Shown: positions 24,891 to 37,315, counted from the stretch's first letter. The stretch: 64,000 bases of DNA from Phymorhynchus buccinoides (GCA_017654935.2 CM065693.1:20500591-20564590), one strand, 5' to 3'. Notes: generated by a model not told the origin, from the sequence alone. Numbers and translations: made by a program.

Positions 24891-25199
24891 GTCATCTGAC
24901 ATGAACATACACAATAACCACTCCCCCTCCATCCCCACTTCTACTTCTAGAGCTCTAGGTAGTCTTATGACTTCAAACATGGACCCTACATTTCTATAGT
25001 ATCCATGCTTCAAAGCAATAGACAGTCTTGCATTATAACTTAACCCTCAACTTCAAATCCCAGCTGTATGGCTGCCCTCTCACTATGATTGATTTGCATC
25101 ATCCCAGTCTCACTCCTTTGGACTGCAAAGCATTACTATGCATCAGGGAAAAGAGTGAACCTATCCTGGCAAGTCTGTCTTTCTCCTCTGCCTGCTTGC

Positions 25200-25210
25200 A
25201 TGTCTGCCTG

Positions 25211-25252
<42 letters not shown>

Positions 25253-25260
25253 GTCTTATC
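25200..25260. repeat. Short (CT)n tract
   Basis: Poly-C then interrupted CT repeats inside the intron. Confidence 0.8.
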
Positions 25261-25680
25261 TCTCTTTCCCTCTCTACTATACTTATGAAAGGGGCAAAAC
25301 TCTTGAATTACTTTTTGTCAAATACCTGGAGTTGCATCCCTTTGACCATTAACAACATTTGGATGTTAGTGCTTGAACCCCTAAAAAAAAATCCTAAAAA
25401 TTTAAGGTCAAGGTCAGCACGGTTAGTTTTGTTTACGGAACCATTTCTGCACTGTCCCGACTAAACTCTAGAGAGTGACAAGAAAAGCGCCATACCACAA
25501 AATATCATTTGATGTTCCCTTAGGGGATTAATTGTGTTCTGTAATTGTAAAGAAATTATGCTTCAGAATTTGTTCTGATTATATTCTTCTGACTAGTTAC
25601 TGATTTCATCATTGCTGCATTTTGAGATCAGGAAAAAGGATGACAGAGTATCGTAAAGAATGTCTTGTTTTCTGTTGCAG

Positions 25681-25736
25681 CCAATGACACAACAGGTCCC
25701 TCCAAGCCCACATCCCAAGTCATCGTTATCGACTGA
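25681..25736 (+). CDS. Last coding exon (C-terminal 17 residues) of the triple-domain protein
   Basis: The acceptor 'tgttttctgttgcag' ends at 25,680. Joining phase 1 from 21,597 gives codon G|CC (Ala), then NDTTGPSKPTSQVIVID and TGA at 25,734-25,736. The predicted protein is 967 residues from the ATG at 18,750. The terminal VIVID is a hydrophobic-acidic stretch of the SUMO-interaction type. Without this splice the frame would end at GGYFY just past the donor, so the junction is a prediction supported by matching phase, good splice sites and motif agreement with VISID upstream. Confidence 0.65.
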
Positions 25737-26353
25737 GTCATCGAGCCTTGGACCATTGTCTGCTCCTGTAGAAAGTGTATTGTTGACCAGGACCACTCTT
25801 TGCAGTCTTTTTGACTTACTTGAGTCTTATGTTATGACTTTCCATTGGCATTGTGTGTGTTTGCGGTTACCGCTTGTCTGGGCATTTTTGGCTCCTTGAC
25901 TTTCTGGCCCAGCTTGTGTAGTGAAAGGACTTGGGGGTACTTGTTGACTTTAACATTGGCTTTTCCTCATCAACTACAAGCAGTTAGCACTGTAAAACTT
26001 TTCAGAATGATAAATTATAATATAAAAACTCATCCAGTGATTATGCATATATATATAACAGTGATCGCGATTACTGGTAATTATCAGTAAAATACTGATT
26101 GCAAAACCAAAGTACTGAAAACAAATTGACCTGTCAGTCCCAGGGACTGATACATTTTTGCTAGGACTGATCAAGGACTTTGTTTAACAGAGGCTTTAAA
26201 ATTGTGTTTTTCACTGGTTTTTGTTTCCCTGGGACTGGTTTTGACACCGGCGGGTTGTTGGGGGGCAAAAGTTACAAAAGACACAGGAATCTATTATCTA
26301 GACAAGGAATTGCAAAGATTGAAGCAATAAGTGAGTGTGTGTCTTGTCTGACA

Positions 26354-26394
<41 letters not shown>

Positions 26395-27385
26395 CAGAGA
26401 GAGAGAGAGAGTGAATATGTCTGGACACTCGTGTGTGTGTGTGTGTGTGTGTGAGAGAGGGAGAGTGTGTGTGTGTCTGTCTTGTGTGTGTGTGTTAATA
26501 AGTGTGTGTACGTGTGTGAGAGAGAGAGAGAGAGAGAAAGAGTGTGTCTGTCTGTGTGTGTGTGTGTGTGTGTGTACATAAATGAGTGTATGTCACACTG
26601 TGTGTGCAGAAATACACAATGAGAATGTAGTTCTCGTGAGCCTTAATAAGGCTTTTTCCTTTCTGGATGTGGAATACATGTTCTGTCTCAAAGAGAAATA
26701 ATGGGGTTGTGAATTACACCATTAAAACCTCCAATAAAAGATTTTATTTTGAAGCAATGGTCATAAATTACTTTTTCTGTTTCGAGTGTCACTTTAACTT
26801 TCAGAAAAGTACCAACAGGACAACCCAATTCAATCAATTGACAAAATTGGTTTTTCTTTGTTGAAGGTCAGAGATATTTGAGTTTTGTTGATAAAAAAAA
26901 ACCCAACAGTATTCAAAGTTTTACATTTTTTAAAATTTGTTTTGTATGTTTATGTTGGTGGGAATGATACAAATTACAATCTGTTTTGCTGCTTTAGTTG
27001 ATGGTTATTTGTAAATGTTGTGACCTGCTTGCTAAGCGATTGATTTTTTTGGTTTAAAGATACAAGATCTGCAACTTCCTATGAAAGAATGATGTATTGA
27101 GAGTGTTTATCTGAGCTGAAAAAAACATTGTTTACAAATATTTGCTGACCAATATTACAATGTTGTGCATTGCATTTTGTTGATTTAACATGGATCACCA
27201 CACCTGGGCAAACATTACGCAAGTTTTTAGGTTCGTTTGTTCGAAGGTAGAGGGACAGGCGTTGTCTGTTTTTAATCAACTACTTTAAAGAGGAACTGTT
27301 TTGCTTTTAATCATGTGTAAACAAACATACAAAACAGTGACATGTTGGAAAAGTCTCAATAAAACTAAAATGTTGACAATAGCAT
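25737..27385 (+). other. Probable 3' UTR of the + strand gene, with microsatellites
   Basis: It follows the TGA without further coding. It contains a compound (GT)n/(GA)n region (26,336-26,580). AATAAA at 27,358-27,363 is followed by a T/GT-rich stretch (27,388-27,412), a plausible cleavage site near 27,385. The extent is inferred from signals alone. Confidence 0.5.
27358..27363 (+). terminator. Candidate poly(A) signal AATAAA
   Basis: Canonical hexamer with a downstream U/GU-rich region, the best such combination seen after the stop codon at 25,734. Other, earlier signals were not ranked exhaustively. Confidence 0.5.
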
Positions 27386-27870
<485 letters not shown>

Positions 27871-29790
27871 GATGCGCACGCATGTGTGTCTGTGTATGAC
27901 TGTATCTGTCTATCAATGCATGTGCTTATTGAAAACAGCATCAACAACAACCAAACAATAACTATTGGCTGGGGCCGACATTGTGCAGCGGATTGCATGT
28001 CAGCTCCCATCCAAAAAAATGAAGAAGGTAATTATGTATAAATTTGACCAACATTGAAAGTCATTAATGAATTTATCTAATAGATATGACCTGCGATCGG
28101 TCTGCACATTTGTTGGTCACTAGTTTTTTTAATTTGCTTAGAAAGGTAGAGATCATCAGAATGAATAATATAAAAACCAGACAGATTTTTTCGAAACCGT
28201 CATTGTTAGACGTGGGCGACAATATGCGTACCGAGATCAACGCATATTGTTGCCTGAATCTCGTCGGGCGACAATATGCGTCGGGCGACAGTATGCATAC
28301 TGCCTGATAAGGGGCCATGAGACAAGAGCTTGTGAGAGTTTTTAATTTCTGGTTTATAACTTTTAATCTCATGTTAGTACGTCTTGACCTTTCCACTCTT
28401 GAAAGCAACCAATCATTGCAGACTTTATTGGTGTGTTACGGAGCAAATGGAAGTTTAGTGTCCATGAACGTTTTAGAATTTTTTTCATTCTAATGTGCAA
28501 AATGTTTTTATTAATAGAAGACAAACAATGAAAGTACAGAATCTGATATTTTACAATCGATTAATGTTGCTAATCTTTTTCCGAAAATGTTATTGTTAGT
28601 CCTAGCTCTTCATTTCTTTCTATATTGTTTTTGTTTACACCCATGCTGACCCCTCCTTAACCTTTACCGGATCACGCTTTTGACTACACAGACACGATCG
28701 CGCGGGTGTTCCACGACCCATACTCAGTAAAAAGAAAAGGGACATGCATTTTAACAGTGTTTATCGCTGTCCAGATGATGCGGGTCCTCCAGGACCCATA
28801 CTCGTCAAAGAGTCACCATGTGTTTATCCTTATCCAGATGGTGCGGGTCTCCCTCTACCCATACTCAATGCACTGCAGTGGCATATTTCTGCTCTTTAAA
28901 GTATGGGTCGTAGGAGACCCGCGCCATTGGGACAAGCATATTAAAATGACGCATCATATTACGTCATTTGTATTTTATACACATTAATGAAATTTAAGAC
29001 ACGTAAAGCCATTAACGTTTTTGATAAACTCATGAAATTTCATGACGATTGCTTAAATACTTTTTGAGATATAACAGTTTTTATGTGTCTCTGACTACTA
29101 GAATACCCAGGAAGCATGGTGAAGGCTAATGGTTGTAAGGGGCAACAGCTTGCCAGTTGCAAAAGAGTCGGTCTGATGCCAAAGTTAAATGACGTCTTTG
29201 GCATTTATTGTCTCAGTGCTGACCAAATTTTAAAAATTTCACTAGCCCTCCGGTTAAGTAACTGAAACATTTTACTTGCCTGAACACATTTTCACTAGCC
29301 CAAAGAAAACAACAAAACTCCCTGAACACACACACACACAGGGTGCAGAGTGGCACCATGGTGGCAACCTTGCCTCGGCTACAAGGCGGTGCCTGTTTTT
29401 CAAAATTTGAAAACAAGGCGGCGCCTGTTTATCAAAATTTTGGCCACCAGACACACACACAGACAGATTTCGAATATATATATAAGATATATGACAAATC
29501 TGCCATTCATTCAATGGAAACAATTGTTGAATTCTCTCTTTACAAGCCTGGAATAAGCTTCAAATTGAGTATGATTTTGCTTTTTTTTTTACAACTTCAG
29601 GGGAGCATTCCCACCTGACCCCCCCAAACAGGGGCTCTGCCCCTGTACCCCTGCTTTGCATGTTTTGGGATTTTATCCAGTTGCATCCATGTGGCGCAGA
29701 GAAATGTCTTCACCTCATGTACAGTAAAGTAAGATTTGAACCTGGGTATGGGGGATTTTTCCTCTCACTCTGCACTAGACCTCAGGGTCT
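27871..29790. other. Intergenic, several short repeated phrases
   Basis: 'cgacaatatgcgt' is repeated two to three times, partly inverted, at 28,215-28,300. A 'gatgcgggtcctccaggacccatactc'-type unit recurs three to four times at 28,700-28,930, partly inverted. A 'gcggtgcctgtttttcaaaa' pair is at 29,385-29,440. No gene is supported. Confidence 0.45.
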
Positions 29791-29794
29791 GAAC

Positions 29795-29990
29795 GTGGAG
29801 TCCTAACGAAAAAGTTGTCATTTGTTCCAAATTTACACACACACCCCTTTCTCTTCTCATCGGTCACAAAAATCGCATGCAAAAAAAAGAAAGAAGGGGT
29901 GGCGTGCCTCTGGCTGCGACGCGCTCTCCAGGTAGGAGCAACACGAATTTCACAGATTCGCCTCTGTGACTATAAAGTACCAAATATAGG
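29795..29990 (+). mobile_element. SINE fragment
   Basis: 'aacgaaaaagttgtcatttg' to 'tttcacagattcgcctctgtgact' parallels the copies at 8,620, 42,940 and 62,860-63,150 (inverted), including the shared 3' end. Confidence 0.6.
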
Positions 29991-30084
29991 GGAGACAGAA
30001 GGAGAGAGAGGAAGAAAAAAGAGAGTGGGAAAGAAAGAAAGGAGAAGTAAAAAGAAATGAGGTGGGGGAGAGAGAACAGAAGGG

Positions 30085-30200
30085 GGAGGAAGAGATTCCC
30101 CCTTTCACCCGCCATCTCCTTCACCCTTTCACTCGCCATCTCCTTCCCCATTTTACCCTTTGAGCGCAGGGCCAGCCACATAGCTAACATGCCAGTGCCA
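30085..30200 (-). repeat. Short inverted copy of the 34.7 kb minisatellite start
   Basis: 'ccgccatctccttcaccctt' and 'ggccagccacatagctaaca' are the reverse complement of 34,697-34,790 (start of the 24-bp minisatellite and its left flank). Here only about three units are present. Confidence 0.75.
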
Positions 30201-30698
30201 GTATCAGTGCTGGCATGTTGTTATCTTAACAGACAGCTGAGCTTGATTTGATAGTGGGTTGGAGGGGACAGATGGTGTAAGGAGACTCGGTTGTAAAAAT
30301 AACAAGCGCGGATTCGCAATCGTTTGTGGCGTGCGACAATTTTGGACCGACCGACCGACAAAGTGAATTATAGGTTTGTGGCTTGTGCCACAAACAAAAA
30401 TCAGGGCCGTGCAGTACTGAAATTTACACTCGCCCATCGGGCTAGTGACTTGAAATCTGATCGCCCACAGATTTTTATACTAACCAGTGGCTACCGGGCT
30501 AGTAGTTTTGGCCAGCCCTGTTGTATTAAAGACCCACCACATCCATGAGTGAAAATCACGGGTTTCTCTCTCTCGCTGCTAAGAAATCTTATTTTGACCA
30601 GGTTTGACTCCCATACAAATGCCCCCAAATTGAAAACGAGACAGACTTTGAAGAGCAGCCTCATTTTGAACTTGGGGGAATTTGTATGTGGGTCACAC

Positions 30699-30862
30699 AT
30701 AGTGGAATCTCCCTTATAAGACCCATTATAAGACTCCCTCCCATATAAGACCTACTTCTCTGAGACATTGCCCATCTTTTTAAGTATTAAAATTACCTCC
30801 TTTATAAGACCCCTCCCTTATAAGACCTGATTTTTGAAGGTCTTTTAAGGGAGGTTCCACTG
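30699..30862. mobile_element. TA-flanked MITE (CAGTGGAACC type), copy 2
   Basis: 'agtggaatctcccttataag' at the left and 'ggaggttccactg-TA' at the right, interior like 4,041-4,209. The left terminal C is lost. Confidence 0.7.
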
Positions 30863-32560
30863 TACCCAGAAAAAAAACAAGGAACTTAAATCTAGGTCAG
30901 TGGGTCTTTAAAATACATGTTTGATAAAACCACACATCTTTTTCAATTTTGTGACAACAAAGGAGTAATGACAAAGTTTTACTACGCTCCAATTTCTGGC
31001 TACTGTGTTTTTCAGACTGTAAGGCATACCTTTTCATCATAAGCTGCACCCCTTAAATTTTAGTCAAAATTCAGATTTTATTATTAATTATGCTTTCTTA
31101 ATGTATTACTACACATTATAAGGCAAAGTGGTCTCAGTCTGGAAAAGAAGTATCGCCATATATACATGGGTCTTTCAGTTTTACACTGATTTCAGTATTT
31201 TTAATTTTACCAGAAACTGAATGTGTTTTTTTAATTCATCAAAAAAACCTACCACAAACAAAAACTGACAAGCGATTTGGGGCATTTTGAACTTGGTTGT
31301 TCTATCTTGGAAGTTTACAAAGGCAATTTAATCATTTTACAAGGCTTATCGCACTCAATCTGTCTGTCTATCATTTTAACTGTCTGTCTCGTTATATCTC
31401 TCTTAAGTTGCCCCCCTGAATCGTCCGACGGGGCTCTGCCCCTGTACCCTGCCGGGGCCATGAGTCCCTGGACCCCTGCCTTTCAGGTTTTTTCATTGGG
31501 GGGAGTTGCACCCATGTATGTATATACTAGTCAGAAAAATGGGGTACTTTACAGGATCTTCAATTTCCGTTTTCAATTTCAAGGAATTTCAAGGTCCTTT
31601 TTTTCAAGCCCAACATCCACTTGTACAGAATTTAAAAAAAAAAATTCCATTAGAGTTCTTTTAGGGGTTACCAAGTTGAATAATCACATTTGTTATGAGA
31701 AAAAGAAATCACAACTTTGGAAAGGTGTGTGTGTGTGTGCTCTTAGTTTGTTGTTGCATTTGATTTTTTTTTTTAGCTTTTGGTTACTGCTTTGATTTTT
31801 GTTAGATTTCTGTTACTTGTTTGCTTCTTTCTTCATTCATTTTGCTTTCTGTTTCAGTTTTTTTATATGTTCACTTTGTTAATACTTAACATTCATCCAA
31901 AATATGTGATTTTAAAAAAAATCAATCAAAAAGAATTTAGCAGATGAGCTGTTCGAATTTAAATTTCATGTCATTTACTCTTGACATCAGTTGTGCATGG
32001 AAGTGTTGGCAGTTGGTGAGTTTTTCGCATGGAAGTGTTTGTGAGTTTTTACAAAATTATGTAGGGCTAAGATGGGAAGTTTAGTATGTTTTTTTGGTTT
32101 TATACTATGCTACCACATGTACAGTCAACATAGCGTGTGTTAGGAATTGTTCAACTTGGGAAAAATAAATAAAGAAAAAAACAAAAAAGAAAGAAAAGGG
32201 CATTTGTATATTTTGTAATGAATAAATCATGTTTTGAACACAATCTCAGATACAAAGTGTTGTAGTTTGATTGTAGACAGTATAATTGTGTGTGTGTGAC
32301 TTTTAACCGTATGGTAGGACTTAATAAGGAGATTGTTTTCACGACAAATGAGTCTTTTATAGATTACCCATCTGTATTGTTACAAATTCGGGACTTTACT
32401 GGTGTTGCACTGCCTCCAGGATAGTTCCCACCATCTTAATATCTACTAATGTCCCATATATGTGTCTGTTCCAGACCGGAGGATGTTAAACAGATTTTCC
32501 ATCCGACAAATGAGAAACTGCCACAGATTAGCAACCAAGACGTGTAACGATTAGAATTAG
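30863..32560. other. Intergenic AT-rich region with a 'ttcagactgtaaggc' MITE
   Basis: A diverged MITE of the 14,786 family lies at about 31,005-31,175. 'ggggctctgcccctgtaccc' at 31,431 repeats 29,622. The open frame at 31,277-31,795 (172 codons) is low-complexity and shows no recognisable domain, so I do not call it a gene. Confidence 0.45.
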
Positions 32561-33030
32561 TCCCCCCCTACCCACACCCACACCCTGTGGGGAAACAGGG
32601 GTCTTTTGTACAGAAAAACTTTTCTCTATCACTCTATTTGACTCTGCCTTTTCCCTTTCCTTACTGTACGACAAATGAGAAACTGCCACAAATTAGCAAC
32701 CAAGACATACGTGTGTAATGATTAGAATTACAGTCCCCCCCTACCCCACCCACACCCTGGGGAAACAGGGGAGTCTTTTGTACAGAAAAACTGTTTCCTC
32801 TATCACTCTCTTTGATTCTGCCTTTTCCCTTTGCTTACTGTCATCTACTATCTGCCTTACTGGTCCATTCTTCAGTCTTTTTTCTAAAAAAACAATAAAT
32901 TCATACACCGATTTTTCTGCAGCAGAAGATGGACCGGGGACATGCTGGGCCCCACTATTTCTTAGGCGCATAACAGCAGCATGATGCATCTGCGCCCATA
33001 ATGACAGGAAAGTGTCATTTAGCGATCGAC
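32561..33030 (+). repeat. Dispersed repeat R, two partial tandem copies
   Basis: 'gggtcttttgtacagaaaaa' and 'tgacgactctgccttttccc'-like sequence occurs at 32,600 and again at 32,765, with the flank 'caaatgagaaactgccacaa' also duplicated (about 32,502 and 32,670). The second copy extends to 33,030 with sequence as at 48,950-49,040. Confidence 0.6.
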
Positions 33031-33289
33031 GACAAAGAATTACAGGTAGTTTATCTGTCAAACAGTGAGCGTCTTTTCCCTTCTTTGTTATAAGAAGGGA
33101 AGAAAATCACAGAATGTATCACTAATTATTATAAACATCTGTTTCCATTTGGGACTACACACAGTTCCTTGGGACTGGTTTGTATTGTATCCATGTGCAT
33201 AATAGTGTTTGCTTAGGATCGACTTAACATGTTTAATTTATTCATCAGGTACCGTAATCATTAATGCGTCTTAATTTTTTTTTATAAGT

Positions 33290-33655
33290 TAACACAGGTA
33301 ATAACATGTAAATTAGACTAAGATGCCAAGTTGACAGTTTAGTCTAATTTTCATGTTACTACATGTGCAGTTTAGCCTAATTTACATGCTACTACCTATG
33401 CTAACTGTTTAAGATGCTCATGATTACAGTAATATACCCCCATGGCCACAAATATAAACTGCCAACTTGACAACACACACACACACATACTGATGTATGT
33501 CAAATGCGAACATTTGGGGCCATGGGGGTATATTACCGTAATCATGAGCATCTTAAACAGTTAACATGGGCAGTAGCATGTAAATTAGGCTAAACGGCCA
33601 AACTGCATGTGTAGTAACGTGGTGTTCACATTTGACATACATCAGTATGTGTGTG
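33290..33655. repeat. Complex foldback (nested inverted repeats)
   Basis: 'gtttaagatgctcatgatta' (about 33,408) and 'taatcatgagcatcttaaac' (about 33,538) are inverted around a ~70-bp centre. An outer pair 'catgtaaattaggctaa' / 'ttagcctaatttacatg' and a third pair 'catactgatgtatgtcaaat' / 'atttgacatacatcagtatg' interleave with it. Confidence 0.8.
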
Positions 33656-34050
33656 TGTGTGTGCGCGCATGCGTGTACGTGTGTGTGCTTATATGCGTAC
33701 GTATGTTTGGTTGTATGTTACATTTGTGTATTTCTGTGTGCATGTTTGCATATATGTGTGTAATGGGTTGAAAATGTTGGCTTGCTTATGCGCCTGTGTC
33801 GTATGTGCGTGTGTGTAAATGCGCATACATGTGTGTGCACACAGATACAAACACATTCTACACGCGCTTGTGCGCGCGTACACACACAAACACCAGATAA
33901 TTATCACGTAGATATGTGTAGGAATGTAGGCCTATATGTGTGCGTGCATGCATGCACATTTGTGATGCATGCACATTTGTGCATAGATATGTATTCATAT
34001 GTATGTTCGTGTGTTGGCGTATATGTGCATGTTTGTACAAAATAGCATTT
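33640..34050. repeat. Alternating purine-pyrimidine (GT/GC/AT) region
   Basis: Imperfect TG/CA and ATGCGC-type dinucleotide alternation over about 400 bp. No coding supported. Confidence 0.7.
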
Positions 34051-34690
34051 ACACATTGCTTACTCTCTCGCCTAGAGACTCTGCTTGCTTAAGCCTTTTC
34101 TTTTCATTTCAAAAGATCATCAATAGAAAATTGTAATTACTTTACAGCGAATGAAAACGCGTCCCCACACTTGAGTTGAAAGGAAACAGGACTGAACAAA
34201 AGACACCCAAACCATCACAAAGAAAGATTGAGGGACAGAAAAAATGTGGACAGAGAGAGATTGGGAGGGGGCAAGGAGTTGAGGTAATAATAATAATAAT
34301 AATGATGATGATAATAAGACTTTTCTAGTGCTTAGTCTTAAAGACGTCCTAAATGCTTACAATGATAAATGAATAAACCAGCAAGTACCGGTAACAGAAA
34401 TAAATGAGCGTAAAACTAAAAGTGTTTTACACACACATGCGCGCACACATACACACACAGGTGTGCGCACTCACGCACACGTTTGCATTTATAAAATTCA
34501 CCGTGTGTCTATATATGTGTGTGTGTGTTCAAATCCAATGGGTTTATTGCATATTTTGTTCAGTCCAATGGGTTCACTGCAAGTTTTGTTTCTGCACAGG
34601 AGGAGGGTTGAAGATTGAAAGCTTGGTAGGTGGAGGGGGGGGGGGGGGGGGTGAGGTAGGTAAGGCTGTGCAAGGGAGGGTTTGTGGCAG
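34051..34690. other. Intergenic, simple repeats
   Basis: Short (ATA)n/(ATG)n near 34,290, CA-rich sequence at 34,430-34,480, 'ccaatgggtt' duplicated at 34,536/34,565, and a poly-G run at 34,636-34,651. Confidence 0.5.
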
Positions 34691-35790
34691 GAAAGGCATG
34701 TTAGCTATGTGGCTGGCCCAGGGCTCAAAGGGTGAAATGGGGAAGGAGATGGTGGGTGAAAGGGGGAAGCAGATGGTGGGGGAGGGAGATGGCGGGTGAA
34801 AGGGGCGAGATGGTGGGTGAAAGGGGGATTGTAGGTGAAAGGGGGGAAGGAGATGGCTGAAACTAGTGAAAGGGGGAAGGAGATGGTGGTTGAAAGAGGT
34901 GAAGGAGATGAAAGGGGGAAGGAGATGGTGGGTGAAAGGGGGAAGGAGATGGCAGGTGAAAGGGGGAAGGAGATGGCGGGTGAAAGGGGGAAGGAGATGG
35001 CGGGTGAAATGGGGAGGGAGATGGCGGGTGAAAGGGGAAGATGGTGGGTGAAAGGGGGAAGGAATTGGCAGGTGAAATGGGGAAGGAGATGGCAGGTGAA
35101 AGGGGGAAGATGGCAGATGAAATGGGGAAGGAGATGGCGGGTGGAAAGAGATGAAAGGGGGAAGGAGATGGTAGGTGAAAGAGGGGAAGGAGATGGCGGG
35201 TGAAAGGAGATGGCGGGGGGAAGGTGATGGCGGGTGAAAGGGGGAAGAAGATGGCGGGTGAAATGGGGAAGGAGATGATCAGATGGCAGGTGAAAGGGGG
35301 AGGGAGATGGCGGGGGAAGGAGATGGCAGGTGAACGGGGGAAGGAGATGGCGGGTGAAGGAGATGATCAGGTGAAAGGGGGAAGGAGATGGCGGGTGAAA
35401 TGGGGAAGGAGATGATCAGATGGCAGGTGAAAGGAGATGGCAGGTGAAAGGGGGAAGGAGATGGCGGGTGAAATGGGGAAGGAGATGATCAGATGGCAGG
35501 TGAAAGGAGATGGCAGGTGAAAGGGGGAAGGAGATGGCGGGTGAAAGGGGGAAGGAGATGGCAGGTGAAAGGGGGAAGGAGATGATCAGATGGCAGGTGA
35601 AAGGAGATGGCAGGTGAAAGGAGATGGCAGGTGAAAGGGGGAAGGAGATGGCGGGTGAAATGGGGAAGGAGATGATCAGGTGAAAGGGGGAAGGAGATGG
35701 CGGGTGAAATGGGGAAGGAGATGATCAGATGTCAGGTGAAAGGGGGAAGGAGATGGCAGGTGAAAGGGGGAAGGAGATGGTGGTGATAGT
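34691..35790 (+). repeat. 24-bp minisatellite (GGAGATGGCGGGTGAAAGGG type)
   Basis: About 45 copies of a purine-rich unit near 'gaaagggggaaggagatggc' + 'gggt', with a longer variant containing 'gatgatcagat' that recurs from about 35,274 on (higher-order pattern). Open frames of Lys/Gly/Glu/Arg type arise only because the unit length is a multiple of three. Confidence 0.95.
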
Positions 35791-36109
35791 ACTTGTAGAA
35801 GGGTAAGGAGGTTGCACGTAGAAGGAGACATAGTGGGAGGTTACTATGCAATAGAAGACGCATGTCTATAGTAAAAAAAAAACCAAATAAAAGCAAAGTG
35901 AAGGGAGACTGGGCATAGCTAGTCTAGTAATGTTTATAATGCGCTGTATAAACATCCACACAGCCTGCGGAGAGCCTGCCTAACACAAGTCACAACATAT
36001 ATAGTGTCATAGCATGGCTGAATGGAATGTTGAGAAAACAAAAGATGTCATCTCTGTTGTCAAAACATTTGCATGACATTGTTATTTGACTTTTGTGTGT
36101 ATGACATTG

Positions 36110-36494
36110 TTCGTTAGTTAGTGTGTCTGTCTCAGTGTCATCGGCTGTCATCATTTGTTAGTGTGTGTCTCAGTGTCTGTCATCATTTGTTAGTGTGTCT
36201 GTCATCATTGGTTAGTGTGTCTGTCTCAGTGGCTGTCATCATTTGTTAGTGTGTCTGTCTCAGTGTCTGTCATCATTTGTTAGTGTGTCTGTCATCATTT
36301 GTTAGTGTGTCTGTCTCAGTGGCTGTCATCATTTGTTAGTGTGTCTGTCTCAGTGTCTGTCATCATTTGTTAGTGTGTCTGTCATCATTTGTTAGTGTGT
36401 CTGTCTCAGTGGCTGTCATCATTTGTTAGTGTGTCTGTCTCAGTGTCTGTCATCATTTGTTAGTGTGTCTGTCTCAGTGTCTGTCATCGGCTGT
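36110..36494 (+). repeat. Tandem repeat, 34/22-bp units in ~90-bp higher-order blocks
   Basis: Unit 'gttagtgtgtctgtctcagt' + 'g(t/g)ctgtcatcattt' alternates with a short form lacking 'ctcagtgtctgt'. The order ggct-long, tct-long, short repeats about three times between 36,205 and 36,460. Confidence 0.9.
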
Positions 36495-36516
36495 CAACAA
36501 AGGAATTGCTCACACT

Positions 36517-36676
36517 TGTTGTCATTCCCTGGCTTAAAGACTCCAGGGATCATCCCAACAGCCGAAAATTGAACGCTATGGTACAAATGCACCAGCTAGG
36601 GATGAGAACATTACGTGTGCGACCGTTTTTGATTACCCTGCCATGTGGGCAGCCACACTCTGATTTCGGAGGATTG
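36517..36676 (+). mobile_element. Dispersed SINE-like repeat S, copy 2
   Basis: 'ccctggcttaaagactccag' to 'gtgggcagccacactctgat'; matches the copies at 16,115, 38,550 and 56,722. Confidence 0.65.
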
Positions 36677-37315
36677 CTCACACTTTAAAAAAAATTAATG
36701 TCATGACCAGCAGAAGAATTGCTCGTACTATAATTTGATGTTATTAACAACAGAATCTTGATAAAATGGGATAGGTCATTACGTCACACACACACAAACA
36801 AAACAAAAAATGCACACGCACACCCTTTATGCTGGAGAGGGGACAAGAAAGACCATGATTTAAATTACAATCAATTCACATATGAAACCTTTAGTGTTCA
36901 TACTGATGCATCTCCAGTGTGTAGAACCTGTTTTCTGTATCGGATTTGAAACCACATGACGCCGAGGTATGTAAATGTGGAGCATTTATTTACAGTAAGT
37001 TACGCTCATTGATATGCAAACAGCTGGTGTGCTTTAGCCTGCTTCTTCGCAATTTTTTTTCTTTTCTTTTTTGAAGGTTGTGTGGTTTTGCCTTTGTGTG
37101 AAAAAAGTTTCTCCAATAGTTATGAACTTTGGAATTTTAATGCGAGGATTGGGGTATCCTGCAAAGAATGTTCCATTCAGTATTGGAGTTCGTCTGGATT
37201 ATTTTATGTGGCCAAAAAAAAATTATATTTTATTTTTTTAAAAGATAAATTCTGTCTTTATTCACCCAGCAGATTTTGCTGTAAAACGGATATGAACTGA
37301 TTTTTATGAAATATT
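36677..37315. other. Intergenic AT-rich
   Basis: Nothing beyond a short CA tract (36,785-36,795). Confidence 0.4.

Larger units (their letters stand above)
21598..25680 (+). other. Intron of the + strand gene
   Basis: GT at 21,598 and AG at 25,679-25,680 ('tgttttctgttgcag|cc'). It holds a foldback element with telomeric repeats (21,895-22,321), a poly-C run (about 22,511-22,523), a (CT)n microsatellite (23,930-24,007), repeat-like sequence at 24,060-24,480, and a tRNA-derived SINE (-). No other exon of the gene was identified in it. Confidence 0.65.

Noticed and set aside
31277..31795. 172-codon plus-strand frame as a gene
   Set aside because: Low-complexity, hydrophobic and Phe/Ser-rich, AT-rich, overlaps repeat phrases, no recognisable domain or splice context.
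34404..35415. Gly/Lys/Arg-rich frames of 122-131 codons
   Set aside because: Produced by a minisatellite whose unit is a multiple of three; no start context or homology.
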